In this document: positions 35,028 through 44,377 of the stretch, one piece after another | Position numbering within the stretch: position 1 is the first letter of the stretch | Layout of the letters: every line of letters starts with the position of its first letter | NCBI GenBank assembly: GCA_027013225.1 | Contig: JALUXU010000005.1 | Location: forward strand, 35,915 to 99,914 | Direction: 5' to 3' | DNA from: Acidihalobacter sp. | GTDB lineage: Bacteria; Pseudomonadota; Gammaproteobacteria; DSM-5130; Acidihalobacteraceae | Length of the DNA stretch: 64,000 bases | Translations under genes and position numbers: made by a program | The notes under the pieces: generated by a model | Told to the model about the DNA's origin: nothing | Databases searched by the model: none | What the model saw: the letters and a program-made list of their open reading frames with translations, nothing else

Positions 35028-35846
35028 TCAGGAGGCGTCCGTGAGCAAGCGGGATTTGCGTTCGGTATTATTGCCTTTTTCCGTTTCCAGCGCCGGCCAG
35101 TGAAGCAGCTCCAGTTGGCCGTTCAGATGCTCCACCAGCGCAGTGCGACTTTCCACCCAGTCGCCGTCATTACAGTATAGGAAATCACCGCATCGACGTA
35201 TTTCCGCATGGTGACTGTGCCCACAAACGATCCCGTGGGCACGGGCCTGCGCACAGGTTTGTGCGATGCGATTCTCGAAGCCGCTGAGAAAATGCACAAC
35301 TTTTTTGGCCCGATGTTTCGCCTTCGCGGAAAAAGTCTTGGCATGCAAATTTTTTTTGTCCGGTGAGGTGCCGGCGGGCTTTCTGTTCAGGGCTCGCAGG
35401 CCGTCGTAGAGGATGTCTCCAATGTGCGCCAGCCAAGGGAGCTTATGGATGATTCCATCGAACTCATCACCGTGCATGATCAACAGTCGGCGTCCGTCCG
35501 CAGTGACGTGTAAGGCGCGTTGTTCCACCCTGATCTGACCGAAATTCTGCCCGGAATAACAGCGCATGGCGTGATCATGGTTGCCTGGAATATATGTGAT
35601 CTGAACGCCATCGGCCGCCCGCGCCAACAGATGGCGGACGACTTCCATATGGCTTCGCGGCCAATGGGGCCGCCGGCGCAATGCCCAGAGGTCGATGATG
35701 TCGCCGACAAGAAATATTCGTTCGGCTTCGACTTGGCGCAGAAAACGAAGAAGCTCATCTGCTTGTGCGCCACTGCTCCCCAGATGGATATCGGAAATCC
35801 AGAGAGTTTTGTATTTCAAGGGTTTTGAGTCGGCTTCTGATTGCAT
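35028..35846 (-). CDS. LpxH-like calcineurin-type metallophosphoesterase (UDP-2,3-diacylglucosamine diphosphatase family)
   Basis: WISDIHLGSSGAQADELLRFL; LVGDIIDLWALRRR; YIPGNHDHAMR; MHGDEFD; VCGHSHHAEIR. Confidence 0.85.
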   Translation of the reverse strand: MQSEADSKPLKYKTLWISDIHLGSSGAQADELLRFLRQVEAERIFLVGDIIDLWALRRRPHWPRSHMEVVRHLLARAADGVQITYIPGNHDHAMRCYSGQNFGQIRVEQRALHVTADGRRLLIMHGDEFDGIIHKLPWLAHIGDILYDGLRALNRKPAGTSPDKKNLHAKTFSAKAKHRAKKVVHFLSGFENRIAQTCAQARAHGIVCGHSHHAEIRRCGDFLYCNDGDWVESRTALVEHLNGQLELLHWPALETEKGNNTERKSRLLTDAS

Positions 35847-36173
35847 GATCGACCCCCTCTATGGGGTTGGATGAAGGCAAAAGTGGGGAGGACGGAAAGG
35901 GGTGCTCTTTTAATCAGGAACATCATCAGGCGGTTGGAATTCTTCGCAAGAATACTATTCGGGCTACGAAATCTGCTTCGAAATAGTCATTTACGCGAAA
36001 TGAGCTGCGGCGTTTGCTCCCGGATTTTTCATCCCGATTATTAAGAATAGTCCTGCCAAACTTTGTAGTTCAAGTTCCTGGCTCCGATATCGTAAAGTTG
36101 AAGCCTAAAGTCCAGCCTTCCATAACCTAGCATGGACGTCAAGCTTATTGGCTTTCCATTTGTTCATGATGTC

Positions 36174-37241
36174 GCGGATTCAACTTTCAAGTGCAACTCT
36201 GACTGATGGTTGAGGGCAAGCGGCGGTAGCATCGTAGCTTCTCCAACCGCCAAGCAAGAGGAGTACGATGAGGCACTATACGCAGCTTACCCAGGAGGAA
36301 CGATACCAGATTCACGCGCTTATGAAAGCCGACCACAGCCTTTCCGAGATTGCTCGAATCCTGGGACGATCGAAGTCCACGATCGGTCGTGAGCTTCGGC
36401 GCAACAAAGGGTTGCGTGGTTATCATCCGAAGCAGGCGCACCGATTGGCTCTGGAGCGACGCCAGGCGAAGTACGCGCCACGCATCCCGGAGGAGACCTG
36501 GCAATGGGTCGAGCGCCTTCTGCGCGAGGACTGGCGCCCTGAGCAGATCAGCCGCTGGCTGGCGCGGGAGAAGCGGCGCCGTGTCAGTCACGAGCGGATC
36601 TACCGGCACATTCTTCAGGACAAGCGTGCCGGGGCGACCTGCACTCGCCTCTGCGTTGCCAAAAGCCTCGCAGGAAGCGCTACGGGGCTTATGACCGTCG
36701 AGGCAGGATCCCGAATCAGAAATCGATCGAGGAGCGCCCGGCCATCGTGGAGCGCCGCAGCCGCATCGGAGACTGGGAACTGGATACGATCATCGGCAAG
36801 GGCCACTCGGGCGTGCTGGTCTCGGTGGTGGAGAGGAAATCCAGACTGACCCTGCTGGCGAAGGTGCCCAACTAGACGGCCCGGTCCGTGCGTCAGGCGA
36901 TCCTTGATCTGCTGGGCCCTGTGGAGGATCGTGTCCATACACTGACCGCTGACAATGGAAAGGAATTCGCGCATCACGAAGCCATTGCGCAGGCGCTTTC
37001 TGCCGGGTTCTGCTTCGCCCACCCCTATGCCTCCTGGGAACGGGGGCTGAATGAGAACACCAATGGTTTGGTACGGCTGTACTTCCCCAAGGACAGGGAC
37101 TTTTCCACCATCACCGATGAAGAAGTGCAAATGGTTATGAACAGGCTCAACAACCGACCCAGGAAATGCCTTTGCATGAAAACACCGAATCAGGTATTTT
37201 TTGGCATAAAACCACCCGTTGCACTAGCAAGTTGAATCCGC
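36174..37241 (+). mobile_element. IS30-family insertion sequence, degenerate
   Basis: Terminal repeats: left GCGGATTCAACTTTCAAGTGCAAC, right (reverse complement) GCGGATTCAACTTGCTAGTGCAAC; encloses an IS30 transposase. Confidence 0.88.
36268..37235 (+). pseudogene. IS30-family transposase, frameshifted and with an internal stop
   Basis: Frame A MRHYTQLTQEERYQIHALMKADHSLSEIARILGRSKSTIGRELRRN...RIYRHILQDKRAG; continues in another frame DLHSPLRCQKPRRKRYGAYDRRGRIPNQKSIEERPAIVERRSRIGDWELDTIIGKGHSGVLVSVVERKSRLTLLAKVPN*TARSVRQ...NENTNGLVRLYFPKDRDF. Confidence 0.92.
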
Positions 37242-37358
37242 GATCGGTTAAACGAGACTCGCCTCCGTATTATGAAAAATCTGGGATAGATACACCATAG
37301 CCATGGGTGTGTGACTACCGTAACATACCGCGCCATACAGTTTCTGGATTCCTAGTCG

Positions 37359-38225
37359 ATGAGCCGCTTTCTACTGACCGGCGTGGCCACGCTGGATATT
37401 ATTAACACAGTCGAAACCTATCCGCCGGAGGATGCGGAAGTTCGCGCCAGCGCCAGCCGCATCGCCAGCGGCGGCAATGCGGCCAATACCGCTTTGGTGC
37501 TCGCTAGTCTCGATCATGAAGCGCATCTGTGCGCCGTATTGGCGGATGACCTGTTCGCCGCAAAATTGAGAGAACGCCTCGAACAAAGAGGCGTCGACGT
37601 GCGCCATTGCCCGCAAAAGACGGGGGCGACGCCCGTTTCTTACATCACATCAAGCGCCGCCACAGGCAGCCGCACCATTGTCCATTATCGTGATCTGCCG
37701 GAATTGGAGCTGAGCGATTTCAACCATATTCCACTTGATGAATATGATTGGCTCCATTTTGAAGGCCGGCATGTTCCGGTATTCGCGCAAATGATCCGCT
37801 ATGCTCGCAGCTGTTTGCGGGATCAGCCCATTTCGGTGGAAATCGAGAAGCCGCGACGCGGCATGGAGCGCCTGTTTCCCTATGCCGACGTATTGATTTT
37901 TTCCCGCGCCTTTGCCTTGGCCTATCAATATAATACAGCGGCCGAACTGCTTGCCGCACTGCGCTCCATGGCGCCCGAGGCCACTCTCGTCTGTACCTGG
38001 GGTGAGGAAGGGGCCTGGGCTCTGGCTCCGGGCTATCGCCGTCTTAACGATTGTATTCATGTGCCGGCCTGCGATTTCGGGCCCGTGCGTGATACCGTCG
38101 GTGCGGGAGACACGTTCAATGCCGGTCTGATCAGGGCGCTCGCCGGTGGCTTATCACTGGAAAGTGCGCTTTCCCATGCCAATCGCCTGGCCGGAATCAA
38201 GGTCAGCCGTATCGGCCTTGTTTGA
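37359..38225 (+). CDS. PfkB-family carbohydrate kinase (ketohexokinase/ribokinase-like)
   Basis: SGGNAANTALVLASLDHEAHLCAVLADD; C-terminal motif RDTVGAGDTFNAGLIRAL. Confidence 0.88.
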   Translation: MSRFLLTGVATLDIINTVETYPPEDAEVRASASRIASGGNAANTALVLASLDHEAHLCAVLADDLFAAKLRERLEQRGVDVRHCPQKTGATPVSYITSSAATGSRTIVHYRDLPELELSDFNHIPLDEYDWLHFEGRHVPVFAQMIRYARSCLRDQPISVEIEKPRRGMERLFPYADVLIFSRAFALAYQYNTAAELLAALRSMAPEATLVCTWGEEGAWALAPGYRRLNDCIHVPACDFGPVRDTVGAGDTFNAGLIRALAGGLSLESALSHANRLAGIKVSRIGLV

Positions 38226-38249
38226 TGGCGTAGGCTTGCATCGGCGGAT

Positions 38250-39854
38250 GTGTCCGCCTATCGTTCAGCCGCCATACACAGTCTTGGTCGAGGTGCCGTT
38301 CTGAGCCACAAGCTGTTTCGTTCTACCGCCATTTTCAGCGCGATGACACTTATCTCGCGCGTGTTCGGTTATGCGCGCGACATGGTGATTGCTATCCACT
38401 TTGGGGCCGACGGCGCCACCGACGCTTTTTTCGTCGCTTTTCGCATTCCCAATTTTCTCCGCCGTCTGTTTGCCGAAGGCGCCTTCTCACAGGCCTTCAT
38501 ACCGGTGTTCACCGAACACAAGGAACAACGGGACTTGGCCGCCTTGAGGGAATTGCTGGCCCGCACCAGCGGCACTTTGTTCGGCATCCTCGCCCTGGTG
38601 ACGGTCGCGGGTGTGCTCGGCGCGCCGCTGCTGATCCTTGTTTTTGCGCCGGGTTTTGCCGACGATCCGCAACGCTTTGCTCTTGCAACGGACATGCTGC
38701 GGATTACTTTTCCGTACCTGTTGTTCATCTCGCTTACGGCTCTGGCCGGGGGGGTGTTGAACAGTTTCGGACGTTTTGCTGTGCCGGCCTTCACACCGGT
38801 ATTTTTGAATCTGTCTTTGATCGGCGTGACTCTGTGGCTGGCCCCGCATCTACCCGAGCCAGTCATTGCGCTGGCCATTGGTGTACTTATCGCCGGTGTG
38901 CTGCAGCTGGCATTTCAGTTGCCTTTCCTGTACCGGCTGAGATTGTTGCCATGGCCGCGGTGGGGGCATGCGCATGAAGGAGTGCGGCGGATCATGAAAC
39001 TCATGGTGCCCGCGCTGTTCGGTTCTTCGGTGGTTCAGATCAACTTTCTGTTCGATACCCTCGTCGCCTCATTTCTGGCCGCCGGCAGCATTTCCTGGCT
39101 GTATTTTTCCGAGCGTTTCATGGAAATGCCGCTGGCGCTGTTTGGCATCGCCCTGGGGACCGTCATACTGCCCAAGCTGTCTCAACATCATGCCCGTGAA
39201 GCCCAGGCGGACTTCGCCGCGACCCTTGACTGGGCGATGCGGGCCGCTACTCTGGTTGCGGTGCCTGCGGCGCTCGGTCTGGCCTTGCTGGCCGGACCCA
39301 TTCTCACGGCGCTGATCGAATACCGGGCATTCAATGCCTTCGATGTGCACATGACGGCCTTGAGCTTGATCGGATTTTCCGCCGGTCTGCCCGCTTACAT
39401 GGTACTCAAGATTCTGGCTCCCGGTTTCTATGCGCGCCAGGATACGAGTACGCCAGTTCGGGTGGGTGTCATCGCGCTACTGGTCAACATGGCTTTGACT
39501 ATCGCTATTGTCACGCCCTGGCAATTGCTCGGCATTCCCGGACCTCATACTGGCCTGGCACTTTCGACTTCGCTGGCTGCCTATCTCAATGCCTGGCTGT
39601 TATACAGGCGCCTGCGGCTGGATGGCGTTTATCCTGATCCGCAGTGGGGTGGCGTGTTGTGGCGTGCTCTGATGGCCGGTGCAGGCATGAGCGCTCTGCT
39701 TTTGTGGCTGTCTCCGCCCCTTCAGCAGTGGGCCGCCTGGGGACTGTCCGCACGCCTGTTGCATCTTGCCGAACTGATCGTTATCGGAGGGGGGGCGTAC
39801 GCTTTGATACTGATCGCGCTGGGTGTCAGGGCGCGTGATTTTATTCGCGCCTAA
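38250..39854 (+). CDS. murJ: Lipid II flippase MurJ (MviN family); true start may be slightly downstream
   Basis: LFRSTAIFSAMTLISRVFGYARDMVIAIHFGADGATDAFFVAFRIPNFLRRLFAEGAFSQAFIPVFTEHKE; SWLYFSERFMEMPLALFGIALGTVILPKLS. Confidence 0.95.
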   Translation: MSAYRSAAIHSLGRGAVLSHKLFRSTAIFSAMTLISRVFGYARDMVIAIHFGADGATDAFFVAFRIPNFLRRLFAEGAFSQAFIPVFTEHKEQRDLAALRELLARTSGTLFGILALVTVAGVLGAPLLILVFAPGFADDPQRFALATDMLRITFPYLLFISLTALAGGVLNSFGRFAVPAFTPVFLNLSLIGVTLWLAPHLPEPVIALAIGVLIAGVLQLAFQLPFLYRLRLLPWPRWGHAHEGVRRIMKLMVPALFGSSVVQINFLFDTLVASFLAAGSISWLYFSERFMEMPLALFGIALGTVILPKLSQHHAREAQADFAATLDWAMRAATLVAVPAALGLALLAGPILTALIEYRAFNAFDVHMTALSLIGFSAGLPAYMVLKILAPGFYARQDTSTPVRVGVIALLVNMALTIAIVTPWQLLGIPGPHTGLALSTSLAAYLNAWLLYRRLRLDGVYPDPQWGGVLWRALMAGAGMSALLLWLSPPLQQWAAWGLSARLLHLAELIVIGGGAYALILIALGVRARDFIRA

Positions 39855-40016
39855 AACTAGTGTCCTAACTCATTGATTAGATGGAAGACGGCATAGGGCT
39901 GAGTGGTAAGAGTCCTGGGTGCGAGTTTGCCAGAGCGCAGGCATGTCATGTCAGGGAACGGGTCGTGGTTTATCGACGATTGACGCTGTTGGTCTGTTGC
40001 GCGGAGCCAGGACCAC

Positions 40017-40160
40017 GTCATCTAACCGTGGCGGAGCGGGTGTCTGCCCGGCAAAACGCCGTGAATACATCCCTGTAGGCTCGACGGCGGCCTCCTTGCC
40101 GCCAACGTTTTCCGAGCAGACGCCCGCTCCATTTTTCAACGGCTTACGAATTTAGATGAC
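40017..40160. repeat. Large interrupted palindrome with multibranched inner hairpins
   Basis: Outer arms GTCATCTAA...TTAGATGAC; second arms GGAGCGGGTGTCTGC...GCAGACGCCCGCTCC (one mismatch); inner hairpins ACA-TCCC-TGT and GGCGGC-CTCCTT-GCCGCC. Confidence 0.8.
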
Positions 40161-40272
40161 AGGGCCCTGTGCGCGGAGCGTTTTACCTGGAAATCAATCA
40201 AAAAATGCCGTAGTATCGGCAATCTTTCCCTCGGGCGTTTTCGCGGCGCCTATCTCATGTAGTCAACCTGTC

Positions 40273-42021
40273 ATGTCAAATACACCTTTGTTTTCCGACC
40301 TAGGGCTCGCAGAGCCTATTATGCGGGCCGTTGCCGAAATCGGCTACGAGGCGCCTTCGCCGATCCAGGCGCAGAGTATTCCGCCTTTGTTGGCTGGCCG
40401 TGATGTGCTCGGCATGGCGCAGACCGGCACCGGCAAGACGGGCGCCTTCGCTCTGCCTTTGCTCAGCCGCATCGAGGCGGCGGATCGCCGCCCTCAGATC
40501 CTGGTGCTGGCGCCGACTCGGGAACTCGCTATTCAAGTGGCTGAAGCCATGCAGACCTATGCGCGCCATCTTCCCGGATTTCATGTGCTGCCGATCTATG
40601 GGGGGCAGTCGATGGAGCCTCAGTTGAGAGCGCTACGTCGCGGAGTGCAGGTGGTGGTCGGCACGCCGGGGCGGATCCAGGATCACTTGCGCCGCAAGAC
40701 TCTCAATCTGGACGCTTTGAAAGCGGTAGTACTCGATGAGGCCGATGAAATGCTGCGCATGGGATTTATCGATGATGTAGAGCAGATCCTCGGCCGCACG
40801 CCGGTAGGAAGGCAGGTTGCTCTTTTCTCGGCCACTATGCCCGATGCGATCCGGCGCATCGCTCGCAGTTATCTCAACGATCCGCTTGAAATCCGCATCA
40901 AGGCCAAAACTGCCACGGTCGCTGCTATCACGCAGCGTTATTGGATGGTCGATGGCTTGCACAAACTCGATGCTTTGACCCGTATTCTCGAGGTCGAGGA
41001 TGCTGATGCCTGGATCGTGTTTGTGCGCACAAAGACGGCGACTGCGGATCTGGCTGAAAAACTCGAGGCCAGAGGCTATGCGGCCGCCGCACTGAATGGC
41101 GACATGAATCAGAATATGCGCGAGCAAACCGTGGAGAAGCTCAGGCGTGGCGCGCTGGACATCATCGTTGCCACCGATGTTGCGGCCCGCGGCCTAGATG
41201 TCTCGCGCATCAGCCATGTGATCAATTACGACATCCCCTATGATACCGAGGCCTATGTGCATCGCATCGGCCGTACCGGCCGCGCCGGCCGGCGCGGAGA
41301 TGCTATTTTATTCGTTGCGCCGCGCGAGCGCCGCATGCTGAAGGCTATCGAGCGGGCCACAGGTCAGCAGATAGAGCGAATGCGTCTCCCAAGTCCGGCC
41401 GATATCACCGACCGCCGGACTGAACGATTCAAGCAGCGGATCACTGAAACTCTCGCCTCCAAAGACTTGAGTTTTTTCCGCGGGCTCGTAGAGGATTTCG
41501 CTGCCCAAAGTGACCATGACCCTGTCGATGTCGCCGCCGCGCTGGCCTTTTTGCTACAGGAAACGCAGCCGCTGATCCTGTCCATGCCGGAGCCCGGTGT
41601 CTCGGATCGGAAAGATTCCCGCGTCGATGCACAAAAGATGGAGGCGAAAGGCCGTAAGCGTAAAGGACGCGCGGATTCGAATGGAAAAGATGCCGACATG
41701 GAGAGGATTCGTTATCGCCTCGAAGTGGGGCGTGCTCATGGCGTGAAAGCGGACAACATTGTCGGTGCCATCGCCAATGAGGCGGGCATAGAGAGCCGTT
41801 ACATCGGCGCGATCGACATTCATGAAGAATACAGCACTGTCGATTTGCCGGATGGGATGCCAAAGGATGTTTTTCGCCACCTGCAAAAAGTCTGGGTTTG
41901 CGGGCGACAATTACGCATGACGAAGGAGGCGCCGGAGGAAGGGCGGAAAACCCTTACTCGCAATGCCAAACCTGCACGCAAGAGCAAGGAGAAACGCAAT
42001 GTGAGCAAGGCGCGTAAATGA
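40273..42021 (+). CDS. deaD: DEAD-box ATP-dependent RNA helicase (DeaD/CsdA-like, with DbpA-type RNA-binding C-terminus)
   Basis: MAQTGTGKTGAFALPLLSRI, LAPTRELAIQVAEAM, VLDEADEML, SATMP, HRIGRTGRAGRRGDAILF; C-terminal EVGRAHGVKADNIVGAIANEAGIESRYIGAIDI. Confidence 0.94.
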   Translation: MSNTPLFSDLGLAEPIMRAVAEIGYEAPSPIQAQSIPPLLAGRDVLGMAQTGTGKTGAFALPLLSRIEAADRRPQILVLAPTRELAIQVAEAMQTYARHLPGFHVLPIYGGQSMEPQLRALRRGVQVVVGTPGRIQDHLRRKTLNLDALKAVVLDEADEMLRMGFIDDVEQILGRTPVGRQVALFSATMPDAIRRIARSYLNDPLEIRIKAKTATVAAITQRYWMVDGLHKLDALTRILEVEDADAWIVFVRTKTATADLAEKLEARGYAAAALNGDMNQNMREQTVEKLRRGALDIIVATDVAARGLDVSRISHVINYDIPYDTEAYVHRIGRTGRAGRRGDAILFVAPRERRMLKAIERATGQQIERMRLPSPADITDRRTERFKQRITETLASKDLSFFRGLVEDFAAQSDHDPVDVAAALAFLLQETQPLILSMPEPGVSDRKDSRVDAQKMEAKGRKRKGRADSNGKDADMERIRYRLEVGRAHGVKADNIVGAIANEAGIESRYIGAIDIHEEYSTVDLPDGMPKDVFRHLQKVWVCGRQLRMTKEAPEEGRKTLTRNAKPARKSKEKRNVSKARK

Positions 42022-42137
42022 AGAAATATATCCCACTTGATGCTGGATGGGTCTTCCTGGCGGCCTGACCGGCCTCAAAAGAGTTTCACCCTCATCAAAA
42101 AATATAGCCGGCAGTCTCTATCGCCGCGCTAGATTTC

Positions 42138-43058
42138 CTATAGCCGACAGGCGTCCAAAGGGCAAGGATGAGCCGAATCACCGCGTTCCAGCTGTAAGGT
42201 GACATGAGTGATGCCAAAACGGCTCTTGAGTTCTTCAGCCAAATTCGTGAGTAGCGCATCATCGATTACTCCATCCGGTTTGACCAGATGGGCGGTGAGT
42301 GCTGTTTGCGTGGTGCTGGTGGCCCAGATGTGCAGATCGTGAACTTCCTCTATGCCGGGCGCGTTTCGCAACAATTCCAGCACCGCGGCGGTGTCGATGT
42401 CGGGCGGCACCGCATCGAGAATCAGGTTGAACGAGTCGCGCAGCAATCCCCAGGTGCTGTAGACGATCACGCCCACGATGAGCAGCCCGATCAGGGGATC
42501 GAGCCGATCCCAGCCCGTGAACAGGACGATGACGCCGGAGACGACCACGCCCAGGGAAACGCCGGCGTCGGCGGCCATGTGCAGAAAGGCGCCGCGGATG
42601 TTGAGGTCGTGCTGGCCGCGCATGAAAAGCAGCGCGGTGGCGGTGTTGACCGCGATCCCGATCGCCGCCACCCAGATGACCGTCGTTTCGTTTACGGGGG
42701 CGGGATGCAGCAGGCGGCCGACGGCTTCCCAGGCGATGCCGCCGCTGACGCCGATCAGCAGCAGCGCGTTGATCAGCGAGGCCAGCTGGGTACTGCGTCT
42801 GAGGCCATAGGTGCGCCGCGCGGTGGGGTGGACTTCGGTCAGGCGCATGGCGCCCCAGGCAAGTAGCAGCGCGAACACGTCGCTTAAGTTGTGGCCGGCG
42901 TCGGCCAGCAGGGCGAGTGAGCCGGCCCAGAACCCGAACAGCGCCTCAACGGCCACGAAGGCGGTGTTGAGCGCGACGCCGATGGCAAAAGCGCGTGAGA
43001 AGCTGTCCGGCGGCGGATGGACGTGACCATGGCCGTGCTCGTGATGGGCGGCGTGCAT
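42138..43058 (-). CDS. Cation diffusion facilitator transporter (CzcD/ZitB-like) with His-rich N-terminus
   Basis: MHAAHHEHGHGHVHPPPDSFSRAFAIG; LLADAGHNLSDVFALLLAWGAMRL; HMAADAGVSLGVVVSGVIVLFTGWDRLDPLIGLLI. Confidence 0.93.
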   Translation of the reverse strand: MHAAHHEHGHGHVHPPPDSFSRAFAIGVALNTAFVAVEALFGFWAGSLALLADAGHNLSDVFALLLAWGAMRLTEVHPTARRTYGLRRSTQLASLINALLLIGVSGGIAWEAVGRLLHPAPVNETTVIWVAAIGIAVNTATALLFMRGQHDLNIRGAFLHMAADAGVSLGVVVSGVIVLFTGWDRLDPLIGLLIVGVIVYSTWGLLRDSFNLILDAVPPDIDTAAVLELLRNAPGIEEVHDLHIWATSTTQTALTAHLVKPDGVIDDALLTNLAEELKSRFGITHVTLQLERGDSAHPCPLDACRL

Positions 43059-43063
43059 GGGGC

Positions 43064-44338
43064 TCAGACCTGGTCCAGGGCGATGCGCGCGGCCACTGTA
43101 GCCAGCTCGCTCAGGGTCGGGTTGGCCGGCGCGCTGTGCGCGAGGTGTTCCAGGCCGGCGCCGGCGGCGATGGCGGCGGCGACCGGGGCCAGGGCGTCGG
43201 CGGCGTGCGCACCCACCACCCAGGCGCCCCGCACGCGGCCTTGCGTGTCCCAGGCGAGGGTGAATTCGCCGGCCGGTTCCAGCAGATGCGCCTTCAGGGT
43301 GAGGTCCAGGGGGACCGCCAAGCTGCGGATGCCTTCGCCCGTCACGCGGCCGACCTGCGCCACTTCGGGCTGCGAGTAGACCGCATGCACGATGAGTTCT
43401 GGGTTCACAGGCGCGGTGGGCAGGCCCAGGGCGTGGCGCGCGGCGATGCGGGCCTGCAGCAGGGCGCGGTTGGCCAGAAACGGCTCGCCGGCGGCGTCGC
43501 CCACCACATACAGGCCCGGCATGGCCTGGCCGTAGCCGTCGAGCCGCGGTGGCGTATCCAGACCCAGCGATTCCAGGCCCTGGGCGCTCAGGTCGGGGTG
43601 GCGGCCAGTGGCGACGAACACCAGATCGGCTTCGTGGCGGCCGCCGTTTTCGTCGATCACGGTCGCGCCGTCATCGCGCCGCTCTATGTCGCAGGTATAC
43701 ACGCTATCGACCAGATGCACGCCGCGCGCGGACAGCGCCTGCCGCAGGCCGTCGGCGGCGGGGCGCGCGAATTCGGGCAGCACGCCGCTGCGCCCAGGCA
43801 GCCAGGTGACGGCGCAGCCCAGTGCATTGAACAGGTAGGCGGTTTCGGAACCGGTGGCGCCGCCGCCGATGACCACGACGCGCGCCGGCAGCCAGTCCAG
43901 CCGGGCGAGCAGGCGCGGCGCGATGACGCGCTTGCCGTCGGGCTTGAGCTCGGGCCTGAAGCTCGGCTCCGAGCCGCTGGCGAGGATGACCGCGTTGGCG
44001 TCGAGGGTCTTGGCCTGCCCCTCGACCTCGATCACGCCGGGTCCGGCCAGCCGCCCCCGCGCCTGTATGCAGGTGACGCCGGCCTGGTCCAACAGGCGGG
44101 ACTGCACGGCGATCCACGCGCGGGCCACGCCCTGCAGACGGGCCAGGATCGCGGCCGGCTCGATGCCGCGCCGCGCCTTGCTCAGCCACACCTTGCTGGG
44201 CAGCAGGCTGCCATGGGCGGCGCGTCCGCCGAGCGGGCCTTCGTGCACCACAGTGACGCGGGCGCCGGCGCGGGCGGCGGTCAGGGCGGCTTCGATGCCG
44301 GCGGGGCCGGCGCCCAGTACGATCAAGCGTTTTTCCAT
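43064..44338 (-). CDS. Dihydrolipoamide dehydrogenase-like FAD/NAD oxidoreductase lacking the redox-active cysteines
   Basis: LIVLGAGPAGIEAALTAARAGARVTVV; PLGGRAAHGSLLPSKVWL where CxxxxC is expected; VVVIGGGATGSETAYLFNALG; LYVVGDAAG; C-terminal NPTLSE where HPTxxE is expected. Confidence 0.85.
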   Translation of the reverse strand: MEKRLIVLGAGPAGIEAALTAARAGARVTVVHEGPLGGRAAHGSLLPSKVWLSKARRGIEPAAILARLQGVARAWIAVQSRLLDQAGVTCIQARGRLAGPGVIEVEGQAKTLDANAVILASGSEPSFRPELKPDGKRVIAPRLLARLDWLPARVVVIGGGATGSETAYLFNALGCAVTWLPGRSGVLPEFARPAADGLRQALSARGVHLVDSVYTCDIERRDDGATVIDENGGRHEADLVFVATGRHPDLSAQGLESLGLDTPPRLDGYGQAMPGLYVVGDAAGEPFLANRALLQARIAARHALGLPTAPVNPELIVHAVYSQPEVAQVGRVTGEGIRSLAVPLDLTLKAHLLEPAGEFTLAWDTQGRVRGAWVVGAHAADALAPVAAAIAAGAGLEHLAHSAPANPTLSELATVAARIALDQV

Positions 44339-44377
44339 GTCGGGGTTCTCCTAGGTTGGGAACGGTTTACGAGACGC

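Noticed and set aside
36615-37130. 171-aa minus-strand ORF in the IS30 element
   Set aside because: Antisense to the transposase; no protein family signal.
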